Source: Mauremys mutica
Taxonomy: Eukaryota; Chordata; Testudines; Geoemydidae
Assembly (NCBI RefSeq): GCF_020497125.1
Contig: NC_059079.1
Location: forward strand, 50,479,114 to 50,543,113
Direction: 5' to 3'
DNA: 64,000 nt
Below, piece by piece: positions 57,374 through 64,000 of this stretch; positions within the stretch are counted from its first letter, which is position 1; every line of letters begins with the position of its first letter. The position numbers and the translations under genes were made by a program. The notes beneath the pieces are model-generated. The model saw only the letters and a program-made list of their open reading frames with translations, had not been told where the DNA came from and did no database searches.

Positions 57374-59067
57374 TGGCGTCACGAACAGGATCTTGGGGTA
57401 ACAATTACTGCCCTCCCTGTCCCTGGAAAGAGGCCAAGACCTCTGGGACAGAGGAAGATCAGACCAACCACCTACAATACCACTTGCTGCAAAGTAAGCA
57501 GAAGCCTGAAGCCCTAGAATGGGTCTGCACGATTGGCAATGGCCAGAGCTCCAGGGTGTATACCACCCACCTGGGGCTCACTGATGTGGGGTGCCTCTTA
57601 ACCTGCCACCCCACATTCAGGGCCAGCCCTGCTGATTCCAGCCTCCGGCCAGTCTGCACTAAGGCAGGAGAGCCAGCCGCAGATTCAGATCCCACCCGCC
57701 TCTGGAGAGAGGTGGGAAGGGTCATGAAAGCCTGCGGGGGGGCCCCCTCTAAACTCACCCCTGAACCTCGAATTTTGCAAGGGTCCCCCACCCACCAGAT
57801 ATTAACAGAACTGGTGCAAAAGCTAGATGAAATTCGTAAGCCCAAGAAACTGTGGCATGACATATATAAGCCCCAAAAGGTAGCCACAGTTACCTATGAG
57901 ATCCTGGCTCAGGCCCTTGATAAACTAACTGTTTTCCATGGGGCCCTAATGACCTCGGCCAAGGAGGCCACTAGCCAGCCTAGCCAGGAGGGACCACCAC
58001 TGACCCCTAGCCTGCCCAGTCCCAATAAATCCCCTGAAAAACCACCCCCATATATCCACCCAGAGGCCTCATCTCCCCTCAAGAAAACCCCACTATACCC
58101 AGCCCTACCTTCAGCCCCTCTAGAGGCCCAAGCCCATGAACCTGCACCCACTGTCACCTCTGGTGAAGCCCTGCCAGTATCCATCAGTCGTATAAAGATT
58201 GATGACCAGGGCAACACCACACAGGTGACAGAACTCCGACCCCGCTCCAAAGCAGAGATGAAGGAGTTCATCTCAGACACTACTAGGGAAGCCAATGAGC
58301 CACCACTACTGTGGCTAGGCCGCTTGGCCCTGGAACATGGACAGGAGCTAGTAAATAGAGAAGAGGGCATAGTACTAGCCAGGACCAGTAGCTGGTCCCG
58401 GGGTCTCTCAGGGAGCCCGGTGATATCTAACACCGCATGGCCCCTGACTGCCCCAGCCCTGGCTTTCCTCCATTTACAGCACTCCCTTCAAGGGGTCCAA
58501 GTCCCCAGAGGAAGCATCAAGGACATCCCTTCCCTGAGATGTGCCATCGCAGGGGGGTCCATCATGCTATGGTCCCCTGCCCTACACCCTCTCGGACTTA
58601 CTCAGGCCCAGATTAACCAGGTCAATGCCTTCAGGCATGTTATTGACCCCACTGAGATACCCATAGCCGAAGCTGCCATTGACTTAGCCATGGATAGCAG
58701 TACCACCCCTGACACTGGGGCAGTTCTGTGGCTAAGGGGGTATGCTAGGCGCCCCATTGGGCGACTCTATGAAGCCCTCGAGAAAGTAAGATGGCCCTCA
58801 GCCCAAGCTCTACCCATCAGTCCACCCCCACTGCACGCCAGTCCACCCCCACTGCACGCCAGTCCACCCCCACCACACGCCAGTCCACAACCCAGGTCCC
58901 AGTACTCACAGCATTCATTTACAGAACGCAAAATCTTTGGGTTCTTATTGTACAAGGGCCTCACTAAGGAGGTTGTACGTAAGCTCAATAGTGAGCAGCA
59001 AAGAGCCTTGGCCATAGCTCTGGGATGGGAAGAGCGCCCAAAACCTTCCCAGCCAAAAAACGGATAG
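57373..59067 (+). CDS. gag: ERV gag-like polyprotein, 564 aa from the ATG at 57373
   Basis: Structural polyprotein position of the provirus. The frame is open from 57166 inside the LTR; the most plausible start is ATG at 57373, which overlaps the last LTR base and the primer binding site (begins MASRTGSWGNN). From this start, residues about 200-290 are proline-rich with a PPPY motif (EKPPPYIHP, codons at 58036-58062), a late-budding motif that recruits NEDD4-type ligases in retroviruses. Around 58819-58881 three 21-bp tandem repeats encode SPPPLHA-like units. The C-terminus ends in QPKNG, stop TAG 59065-59067. No CCHC zinc knuckle is visible, unlike most orthoretroviral Gag proteins. The stop follows a -1 slippery site, giving access to the next frame. 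Gag identity rests on position, PPPY and frameshift context; I did not recognise a matrix or capsid fold. Confidence 0.75.
   Translation: MASRTGSWGNNYCPPCPWKEAKTSGTEEDQTNHLQYHLLQSKQKPEALEWVCTIGNGQSSRVYTTHLGLTDVGCLLTCHPTFRASPADSSLRPVCTKAGEPAADSDPTRLWREVGRVMKACGGAPSKLTPEPRILQGSPTHQILTELVQKLDEIRKPKKLWHDIYKPQKVATVTYEILAQALDKLTVFHGALMTSAKEATSQPSQEGPPLTPSLPSPNKSPEKPPPYIHPEASSPLKKTPLYPALPSAPLEAQAHEPAPTVTSGEALPVSISRIKIDDQGNTTQVTELRPRSKAEMKEFISDTTREANEPPLLWLGRLALEHGQELVNREEGIVLARTSSWSRGLSGSPVISNTAWPLTAPALAFLHLQHSLQGVQVPRGSIKDIPSLRCAIAGGSIMLWSPALHPLGLTQAQINQVNAFRHVIDPTEIPIAEAAIDLAMDSSTTPDTGAVLWLRGYARRPIGRLYEALEKVRWPSAQALPISPPPLHASPPPLHASPPPPHASPQPRSQYSQHSFTERKIFGFLLYKGLTKEVVRKLNSEQQRALAIALGWEERPKPSQPKNG
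57374..57392 (+). promoter_or_regulatory. Primer binding site
   Basis: TGGCGTCACGAACAGGATC follows the LTR terminus directly. It begins with TGG, complementary to the CCA of a tRNA 3' end. The G preceding CCA in the implied tRNA fits serine or arginine tRNAs, but I cannot match the primer tRNA with certainty. It is overlapped by the ATG at 57373-57375. Confidence 0.7.
58819..58881 (+). repeat. Three tandem 21-bp repeats inside gag
   Basis: AGTCCACCCCCACTGCACGCC occurs at 58819-58839 and 58840-58860 and with two changes at 58861-58881, encoding repeated SPPPLHA. In frame, so it changes only the length of a proline-rich spacer. Confidence 0.9.
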
Positions 59068-59101
59068 CGGCCGGGTGCTTGGCGGCGGCCAGCACCCGGC
59101 C
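59055..59101 (+). promoter_or_regulatory. -1 ribosomal frameshift signal between gag and pol-like frame
   Basis: The heptamer AAAAAAC (59055-59061) reads A AAA AAC in the gag frame, the canonical X XXY YYZ slippery form. After a 7-base spacer (which includes the gag stop TAG) a perfect 11-bp stem follows: GGCCGGGTGCT (59069-59079) pairs with AGCACCCGGCC (59091-59101), loop of 11 bases. Slipping back one base moves ribosomes into the open frame that continues to 61133. Confidence 0.92.
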
Positions 59102-61133
59102 AGGGGACCCCCGTCCCTATTATCCGCTAGTTTTTGACAAGGGTCTTGTCATCCCCTTTTTGCTGGACACGGGGGCACAGGTGTCCATTGTACCCCCTCA
59201 CGTCCCTCACACTCCCACAGGACACACCATTTATGTGCAAGGCCTCAATCGCACAGAGCCCTGCTCAGAGGTAAAGGTACATGCACACATAAACCACACA
59301 CCAATAACATTTCGGGCCCTAGTGGGACCCACGCCCCTCCTTGGGGTTCAGGAGCTATGGCGTTTTAAACTGGCCAAAGCCGTGCTCGATGCACTACCAG
59401 TCACCCTATCGGGTGCCAGTGCCCCCCACGAGCCTGAACTGCTCAACCCCACACCCTGGAAATACAGACCCATACCCACAGATGGTCCTGTGGGGATCGC
59501 CATGCTTGCTGTCCAGTGTGCTCTCCCATGGGGTAAATCTGCCACAGGCACCCTAAAGGGGCCTCATGTGCAGCTTCTCCCATACCTCACCTTCACCCCG
59601 GGCCCCCAGTTGCAGGGAGCCCCTGCTACTTGGGAGCGACTTGTTTACCAGGCCCAAGAGGTATTTGGACATTGGGCCCTCAAGTCCTCCTCCACCACAG
59701 CTCCCACTGAGCCGGGGGCTATTGGCCAACTAAGTGCCTATGCCCCTTGGATTGTATCTGATGGGGGCACATCGCCTTCTCCCCGAGCAGGAATGCTATG
59801 TGCTACCTGTAACACCCTCAAAGTTAAACCCTTAGATTTTTCCAGCTCAGCTCAGAAGACCGAAGCAGAAGGCGTCCTGTTGGCAGCCTCTCACATTGTG
59901 GCAGCCCGCCCGAAAACACGTGTGGTCCTGGGAGTGGACTCAAGATATTGCGTGTCCATCCTGGTGGGAGAAGGACGGCCCACCGCTCATGAAGAAATAT
60001 GGGCACAGGTTACTCAACTGGCAGCACAGTCCAAGCTGCCATGGTTTGTTACCCATTGTCCTTCACACAGGTCTGACAGTAACCCTCTTCATTCCAGCCT
60101 GGATCCACAACTCCGAGAATATAAATGTAACACATTCCAGGTTAACATTATCTCTTGCAGCGATCCCTTCATCACCTGGCTCCATAAAGAGTGGGGGCAC
60201 CTGCCTGCCCGTGCCCTACATCAGCTGTTGACTGACCGAGGGAGACGAACATCGAGTGTGTCTAGGCAGCAGTGCACCCAAGCTGTCCAAGGGTGTCTGA
60301 GCCGCCAACAGGCACGAGTCACTAACAAGCCTGTCTATGCTCATGGTGCTTATAGCCCTGAGCACTTTAGCCCGGGTAAAACCTGGCAGATGGACCTCAT
60401 TGGCCCCCTCCCGGGGGCAAAACAGTATCTAATGTGTTCTCCCCTCAGGCGATCTACTGCACCAGCTGTTTCTGTAGCCCTTCTCCAGGTAATTGCTGCC
60501 TGGGGGGCACCCGAAGAGATCCAGACCAATGGAGGGCCACCGTTCACCAGTAGAGCTATAGACCAGACGGTGTCCCAGTGGGGGGAATCAGTCGCCATGA
60601 TTGCCGCCCCGGCTCGAGAAAACCCCCTGGTTGCCAGGTTGAAAGCCTACGCCCTACAGGAGGTCCTCATTGGGAACCTGTCAGATGTCCCCCCATCACA
60701 CAATTGCGTTGCCTGTACAAGACCAGAGGCCTCAGAGGGAGGGTCCCCCTTCCTCTGGGAGTTCCTCCCCCTCACGAACCTGACTCCACAGCATCCAGCT
60801 TCAGCCTGCAACGACACAGACTGGGTTCATCGGCCTCTGTTCACGTGCCACACCACCAGTGACGCCCTCACTATCCTAGCCAGCTACGCCGAGCAGAACC
60901 GTCTTCTGATCCAGACCAACCTACAGAAGGACTTTTGTTTTGCCTTAGAGGACCCTGATCCTCGCTTTAAGGGACAATGTTGCCTGCACCTTCAGCCTGG
61001 GTGGAACAACATCTCAGCCGTGGCTGACCAACTGTCCTCCTTCGCCATGCAGATTCGTAAGGAGCATAAGCAGTGGGATCCTGGGCCCAGTCCATTGAGC
61101 AGTGGCTTATTACTGTTGCTTTTATTCTTATAG
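59055..61133 (+). CDS. pol: ERV protease-RNase H-integrase-Env(TM) fused frame, RT missing
   Basis: Expressed by -1 frameshift from gag; an upstream ATG in the same frame at 59025 is probably irrelevant. Numbering from that ATG: aspartic protease motif LLDTGAQ with D48 and the rest of the domain to about 125; then, where a reverse transcriptase of several hundred residues should be, only about 100 residues without any YxDD box. RNase H follows with D246 (VSDGG), E280 (KTEAEG) and D305 (GVDSRYC). Integrase has H387 and H392 (HKEWGH), C417 and C424, then D457 (WQMDLIGPLP). The second catalytic aspartate region reads EIQTNGGPPFTS, lacking the usual D, and the frame leaves integrase before the catalytic glutamate. 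From about 545 it resembles the end of an envelope protein, with N-linked sites NLS, NLT, NDT and NIS and a terminal leucine-rich membrane segment stopped by TAG at 61131-61133. The joins keep the frame open. Confidence 0.82.
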   Translation, partial: KKRIAAGCLAAASTRPGDPRPYYPLVFDKGLVIPFLLDTGAQVSIVPPHVPHTPTGHTIYVQGLNRTEPCSEVKVHAHINHTPITFRALVGPTPLLGVQELWRFKLAKAVLDALPVTLSGASAPHEPELLNPTPWKYRPIPTDGPVGIAMLAVQCALPWGKSATGTLKGPHVQLLPYLTFTPGPQLQGAPATWERLVYQAQEVFGHWALKSSSTTAPTEPGAIGQLSAYAPWIVSDGGTSPSPRAGMLCATCNTLKVKPLDFSSSAQKTEAEGVLLAASHIVAARPKTRVVLGVDSRYCVSILVGEGRPTAHEEIWAQVTQLAAQSKLPWFVTHCPSHRSDSNPLHSSLDPQLREYKCNTFQVNIISCSDPFITWLHKEWGHLPARALHQLLTDRGRRTSSVSRQQCTQAVQGCLSRQQARVTNKPVYAHGAYSPEHFSPGKTWQMDLIGPLPGAKQYLMCSPLRRSTAPAVSVALLQVIAAWGAPEEIQTNGGPPFTSRAIDQTVSQWGESVAMIAAPARENPLVARLKAYALQEVLIGNLSDVPPSHNCVACTRPEASEGGSPFLWEFLPLTNLTPQHPASACNDTDWVHRPLFTCHTTSDALTILASYAEQNRLLIQTNLQKDFCFALEDPDPRFKGQCCLHLQPGWNNISAVADQLSSFAMQIRKEHKQWDPGPSPLSSGLLLLLLFL

Positions 61134-61274
61134 TCTTTTTTGTTGGGGATGGCAGTGGTCAAGCAGCTAATTCGTAAGGTTGCGTCAGCCCTGCCTTTGC
61201 AGGTGAGGTATTCCTCCATCCCCTTGGACAGCAGCAAACCACCACCTCCATACTACGAAGACGACGACTTGTAA
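61134..61274 (+). pseudogene. Envelope cytoplasmic-tail remnant beyond the stop
   Basis: Directly after the TAG at 61131-61133, the same frame stays open for 46 codons to TAA at 61272-61274. It encodes the rest of a hydrophobic segment, a basic stretch and a proline-tyrosine-rich acidic end (KPPPPYYEDDDL). This indicates a single nonsense mutation in the membrane segment of the ancestral envelope end. Without readthrough it is not translated. Confidence 0.7.
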
Positions 61275-61361
61275 AACACCCCTTTTTTTTTTTCTTCTTT
61301 TCTCCTTTTTTTTTTTGGTCTTTGCATGGGATATCCCCCTCACAGCCCGTTCAGGTCGGCC

Positions 61362-61370
61362 AGGGGGGCA
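61362..61370 (+). promoter_or_regulatory. Possible polypurine tract
   Basis: AGGGGGGCA immediately precedes the TG of the 3' LTR, the expected place for the plus-strand primer; it is short and imperfect. A long T-rich tract (about 61278-61318) lies upstream. Confidence 0.5.
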
Positions 61371-63124
61371 TGTCTGTTACAGCTCCATTTTGTCTCTTAA
61401 AGCTGTCCCCTTACTCCATTTTGTTCTTGTTCTCCTCTGTGGCCGCCCCTCCCTGGCTGTTAAGTTGTTTACCAGGGCCTCTGCCCTTCTCAAGGGAGGG
61501 CCCCTTAAGTTGTTTAACAAAAGCCATTGCCCTTCTCAAAGGAATGGCCACTTATGCTAAGTGGGACCACTGCCCTGTTCAAAGGGTTAGTCCTGTTATC
61601 GCCTTGTTAAAACCTGGGCTTGGTGTAGGGTAGGCTCTATCCAGAGCTGCAAGACTATTGTGTTTTTAAGATCCTGGGCATGAGTCATACATCTGGGCTC
61701 AGGACTAGTCCTAACATGCCTCTGTGGCTACCTGCAGTTTTTCCCTGCTTGCTCTCCTCCCTGTGAGAAGGGGAACCAATCAGAGTTACTGGCGGGAAGC
61801 TGCCAGGGTTTGCCTTTAAAAACAGACATTTTGAACAGACTTCAGAAAGGTTCTTGCATTGCTGCCTGGTCTGATCAACTAGGGGTTCTGGGGGTCCTTT
61901 CTCCGCTCTCGTTTTATTTTTGAGCGTACCCCCGTTTTTGAACCCGCCGCCGAAGCACGTATTGCTGCCTGGGGGTTCTCCTGATTGTCAAGACTGTACC
62001 GGCCTTCTGATGTGCTTGCTGTTTCTGCCTCTGCTGCCTTGGGGGATGGTAAGAATCCCTCTGTGAAACTTTCTATACTTTTATTTTATTATTTTAGCTG
62101 CTGGCTCTGTCTCCCCAGCACACAGACTCAAGCTAAACCTTGGCTGCTGGCTCTGTCTCCCCAGCACACAGACTCAAGCTAAACCTTGGTCTGTGTTTTA
62201 AAACCTCTCTATTAAACCCCGTGACACTCTGCCACTGAAAATGAGTTTGTGCTGCTGCTAAGTTCTGCTCCTGTGGGCTTTGCCTTGGACTGTTTTCAGC
62301 TGTATCCACTGATGCAGTCACCCCCCCCCCTTCTTTGGAGCTGTGTCCTGGACACACACCACTCAGCCCTCTGGAACTATCCTTAGCATAAGGTGCACCC
62401 ATTAAGTTAAGTTTAGCATTATACTTTGTAAGTTAGGCTTAGAGAATTGTTGCATTGTGTTTTAATTTGTGTAGTCTTGGTTAAGTTAGATCATAGATAA
62501 GATTTTGCTGTGTTCTGTATAATTGTAATTAAGTCTGTCTTCCCACTGCACCCCCCCAGCTTCTCTGTGTCCTTCTACCTTGTTACACTCTCCTTGCTGC
62601 TTAAACTTATAGCCTGCTTATTCTCTGTGTCTTCCTAGCCTGCTTGTTCTCTGTGTGTCTGTGCTCCTACTGCCAAACCTCGATTGTATTGCTGAAGTCT
62701 AGCACAAAACCCCATTGGTTACTTTTTTCTCTCTGATACCCCTCACATTCTACATTTACACCACTGTGACACATTTTTACCTAAAATTGTTTGTTATTTA
62801 ACACATTTTATCCATAACTGTTAGTTGGTTATATGCTGCTGTGACACACCTTTTTACATAGAAATCGCTAGCTACATGTTACATTTATACCTCAGTGTTA
62901 ACTGATTACCCACTGTATTGTATCCTACTGTGTTGTACCCCACTATTGAAACCCCCTATACTGTTCACCAAAAGAAACCCCTCCCCAATTGTCTACCTTA
63001 ACAAACCCCACACCCCTCACTATTAAATTTTCCCTGTTTTTGCATTTCCTTAATAAAGTTTATTTTGCACCCCACCTGTGTGGTAATTGCTCCCCAAGAT
63101 CCCATATACCTGCTGGCAGGGACA
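61371..63124 (+). repeat. 3' LTR of the ERV, 1754 bp
   Basis: Matches the 5' LTR closely by eye from TGTCTGTTACAGCTCC to GGCAGGGACA, with scattered substitutions (for example CATACATCTGGG against CATACCTCTGGG) and a shorter internal tandem region around 62096-62190. Poly(A) signal AATAAA at 63052-63057. Confidence 0.93.
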
Positions 63125-63216
63125 CCAGGAAGGGAAGCAATTCTCATACTTTATGGAATGTGAGCTGTTTGGTACATGAGCGCTCTGCTGGGGTGGAGTG
63201 ACAGTTTTCACGGCCC

Positions 63217-63614
63217 CTAGCGCCTCTCCTTCTTGTGATTTTGGGTGAGGGGGGGACAGGACTTTGTGGCGGGGGGAGGGTGGTTGCAGATACAGTTCAG
63301 GGGGGCTCTCTGCTCCTGCCTGCGGTCCTGTAGAACATCCACAAGGCGCCGGAGCGTGTCCGTTTGCTCCCTCATTAGTCCAAGCAGCGTTTGAGTCGCC
63401 TGCTGGTCTTCCTGCCGCCACCTGTCCTCCCGTTCGCTGTGTGAGCGCTGCTGCTGAGAGAGGGTCTCCCTCCACTGGCTCTGCTGGGCCGCCTCGGCTC
63501 TGGAGCAGGCCATCAGTTCAGCGAACATCTCGTCCCGAGTCTTTTTCTTTCGCCGCCTAATCTGCGCCAGCCTCTGTGAGGGGGATGCCGGGGCAGTTCG
63601 GGAAAGAGCCGCAG
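63217..63614 (-). CDS. Harbinger Myb/SANT-like partner protein, last exon
   Basis: Minus-strand exon encoding the C-terminal part of the DNA-binding partner that brings Harbinger transposase to the element's ends. It begins after a probable 3' splice site (minus strand: pyrimidine-rich TTTTTCCCATCACACAG, acceptor AG at 63616-63615) and runs open to the stop at 63217-63219. It encodes RLAQIRRRKKKTRDEMFAEL, a basic nuclear-localisation-like patch, followed by a glutamine- and arginine-rich helical region (WRQEDQQATQTLLGLMREQT) likely to form a coiled coil, and an end KERR. The N-terminal Myb/SANT domain is not in the window. The transposase gene converges on it from the plus strand; the ERV separates them. 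Confidence 0.75.
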
Positions 63615-63616
63615 CT

Positions 63617-64000
63617 GTGTGATGGGAAAAAGGAAGTGATTTCCTTGTGAAGATACATGTTTGCGAACACTGAACACAGTCTACTCAGTTTCTGTGAACA
63701 AGACCATACAGGGCACCTATCTCATGTGCTCTCAGGACAAGTTCGAATTTTCGGCATTCGCTTTCATTGCACTGGAGATCGGACAAGCGGGGCAGGACAG
63801 CAAAATCCGTGTAACAGCCAGGCCTGGTAAGCCGTAAACTTTAGGCTGCTTAAAAGTTAATGGATAGCAGTGGCCTCCTGCTGCAGGCAATCTGGAAAGC
63901 ATAAAGTCTGACCCTGTTCCAGCCCCTCGCGGCTGTCCCCGGGAAAGATCCCTGTATGCTTTCCCTCTGCAGCCTCCAACACGTGGCTGTTAAACGATGG
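63617..64000 (-). other. Intron of the Harbinger Myb-like gene (inferred)
   Basis: Sequence upstream of the Myb-like exon on the minus strand. No further coding exon is recognised before the window end; it includes TTCGAATTTTCGGCATTCGC near 63742. Confidence 0.5.

Larger units (their letters stand above)
55559..63129 (+). mobile_element. Endogenous retrovirus, RT-deleted provirus with two LTRs
   Basis: Two LTRs (55564-57373 and 61371-63124) begin TGTCTGTTACAGCTCC and end GGCAGGGACA. The flanking 5-bp direct repeat CCAGG (55559-55563, 63125-63129) shows integrase-mediated insertion into the Harbinger element. Internally there is a gag frame and, in the -1 frame, a joined protease, RNase H, partial integrase and envelope-end frame. 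Reverse transcriptase and most of integrase and envelope are missing. A short purine-rich run AGGGGGGCA lies directly before the 3' LTR as a possible polypurine tract. Both frames are long and open, consistent with a fairly recent insertion. I leave the retroviral genus undecided. Confidence 0.92.
53131..64000. mobile_element. Autonomous PIF/Harbinger transposon, interrupted by an ERV; right end outside the window
   Basis: The left end is TTA followed by GGGTATGTCTACACTACAAG (from 53134), with subterminal repeats of TCGAATTTGTG-type motifs (53178-53225). It holds two genes in convergent orientation: the DDE nuclease on the plus strand (53509-54792) and a Myb-like protein on the minus strand (63217-63614 plus an upstream exon beyond the window). 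This two-gene design is typical of PIF/Harbinger. The ERV at 55564-63124 lies between the genes. Without it, about 3.3 kb of the transposon is visible. The right terminal inverted repeat has not been reached. Confidence 0.85.

Noticed and set aside
57459..58433. Long minus-strand open frames opposite gag
   Set aside because: They mirror the codon pattern of the plus-strand gag and have no recognisable domains.
59025..59054. ATG at 59025 as the start of the pol-like protein
   Set aside because: It lies inside gag in the -1 frame; the frameshift signal at 59055-59061 explains entry into this frame better.
1..64000. tRNA genes, rRNA genes, CRISPR arrays or prokaryotic operons
   Set aside because: None were seen; no regularly spaced repeat-spacer array and no cloverleaf-like sequence was recognised by eye.

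Overview
The window is eukaryotic nuclear DNA from a reptile, most likely a turtle. The evidence is a BRINP-family gene exon with vertebrate splicing, abundant CR1-type LINE fragments, MIR-type SINEs, Penelope-like (PLE) retroelements, hAT MITEs, and Harbinger MITEs with GG(C/T)NTGTCTACACTA-like ends, a combination familiar from turtle genomes. The species assignment is inference; no search was run. Apart from one host exon, everything recognisable is mobile DNA, so this looks like a gene desert around the 3' end of one long gene.

Layout. 1-4625: two PLE fragments lying head to head, then a CR1/L2-type LINE (minus) split by a younger CR1 (minus) that itself carries two hAT MITEs. 5330-6140: a GC-rich hairpin repeat and a short PLE-derived insertion. 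8084-9028: LINE tail and a GC-rich hAT MITE. 10080-10535: CR1 (plus). 12530-17150: a decayed but nearly complete I-clade LINE on the minus strand (ORF1, endonuclease, RT, RNase H), interrupted by a PLE-derived inverted-repeat insertion and a hAT MITE. 17911-18569: two MITEs. 23660-24776: the terminal coding exon of a BRINP gene (probably BRINP3) on the plus strand, followed by a short 3' UTR. 25170-48200: mostly unique AT-rich intergenic sequence with scattered MITEs, MIR copies, CR1 pieces and an AT-rich palindromic family. 48206-49769: a solo LTR. 49952-50942: a Harbinger MITE, then an AT-rich repeat carrying a hAT MITE.

From 53131 to the window end lies an autonomous PIF/Harbinger transposon: an intact 427-residue DDE nuclease on the plus strand and, converging on it, the last exon of its Myb-like partner on the minus strand. 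An endogenous retrovirus (55564-63124, 5-bp target duplication CCAGG) sits between the two genes. Its LTRs are about 1.8 kb and it has an open gag and a second open frame reached by a textbook -1 frameshift signal. That second frame joins protease, RNase H, a partial integrase and the envelope transmembrane end with the reverse transcriptase missing. It is therefore a deletion derivative that would need proteins from another element.

The most interesting observations are the compact RT-less retrovirus with its frameshift element and its gag ATG on the LTR/primer-binding-site junction, the I-clade LINE in an amniote genome, and the intact Harbinger transposase sharing end sequences with several MITEs in the same window.
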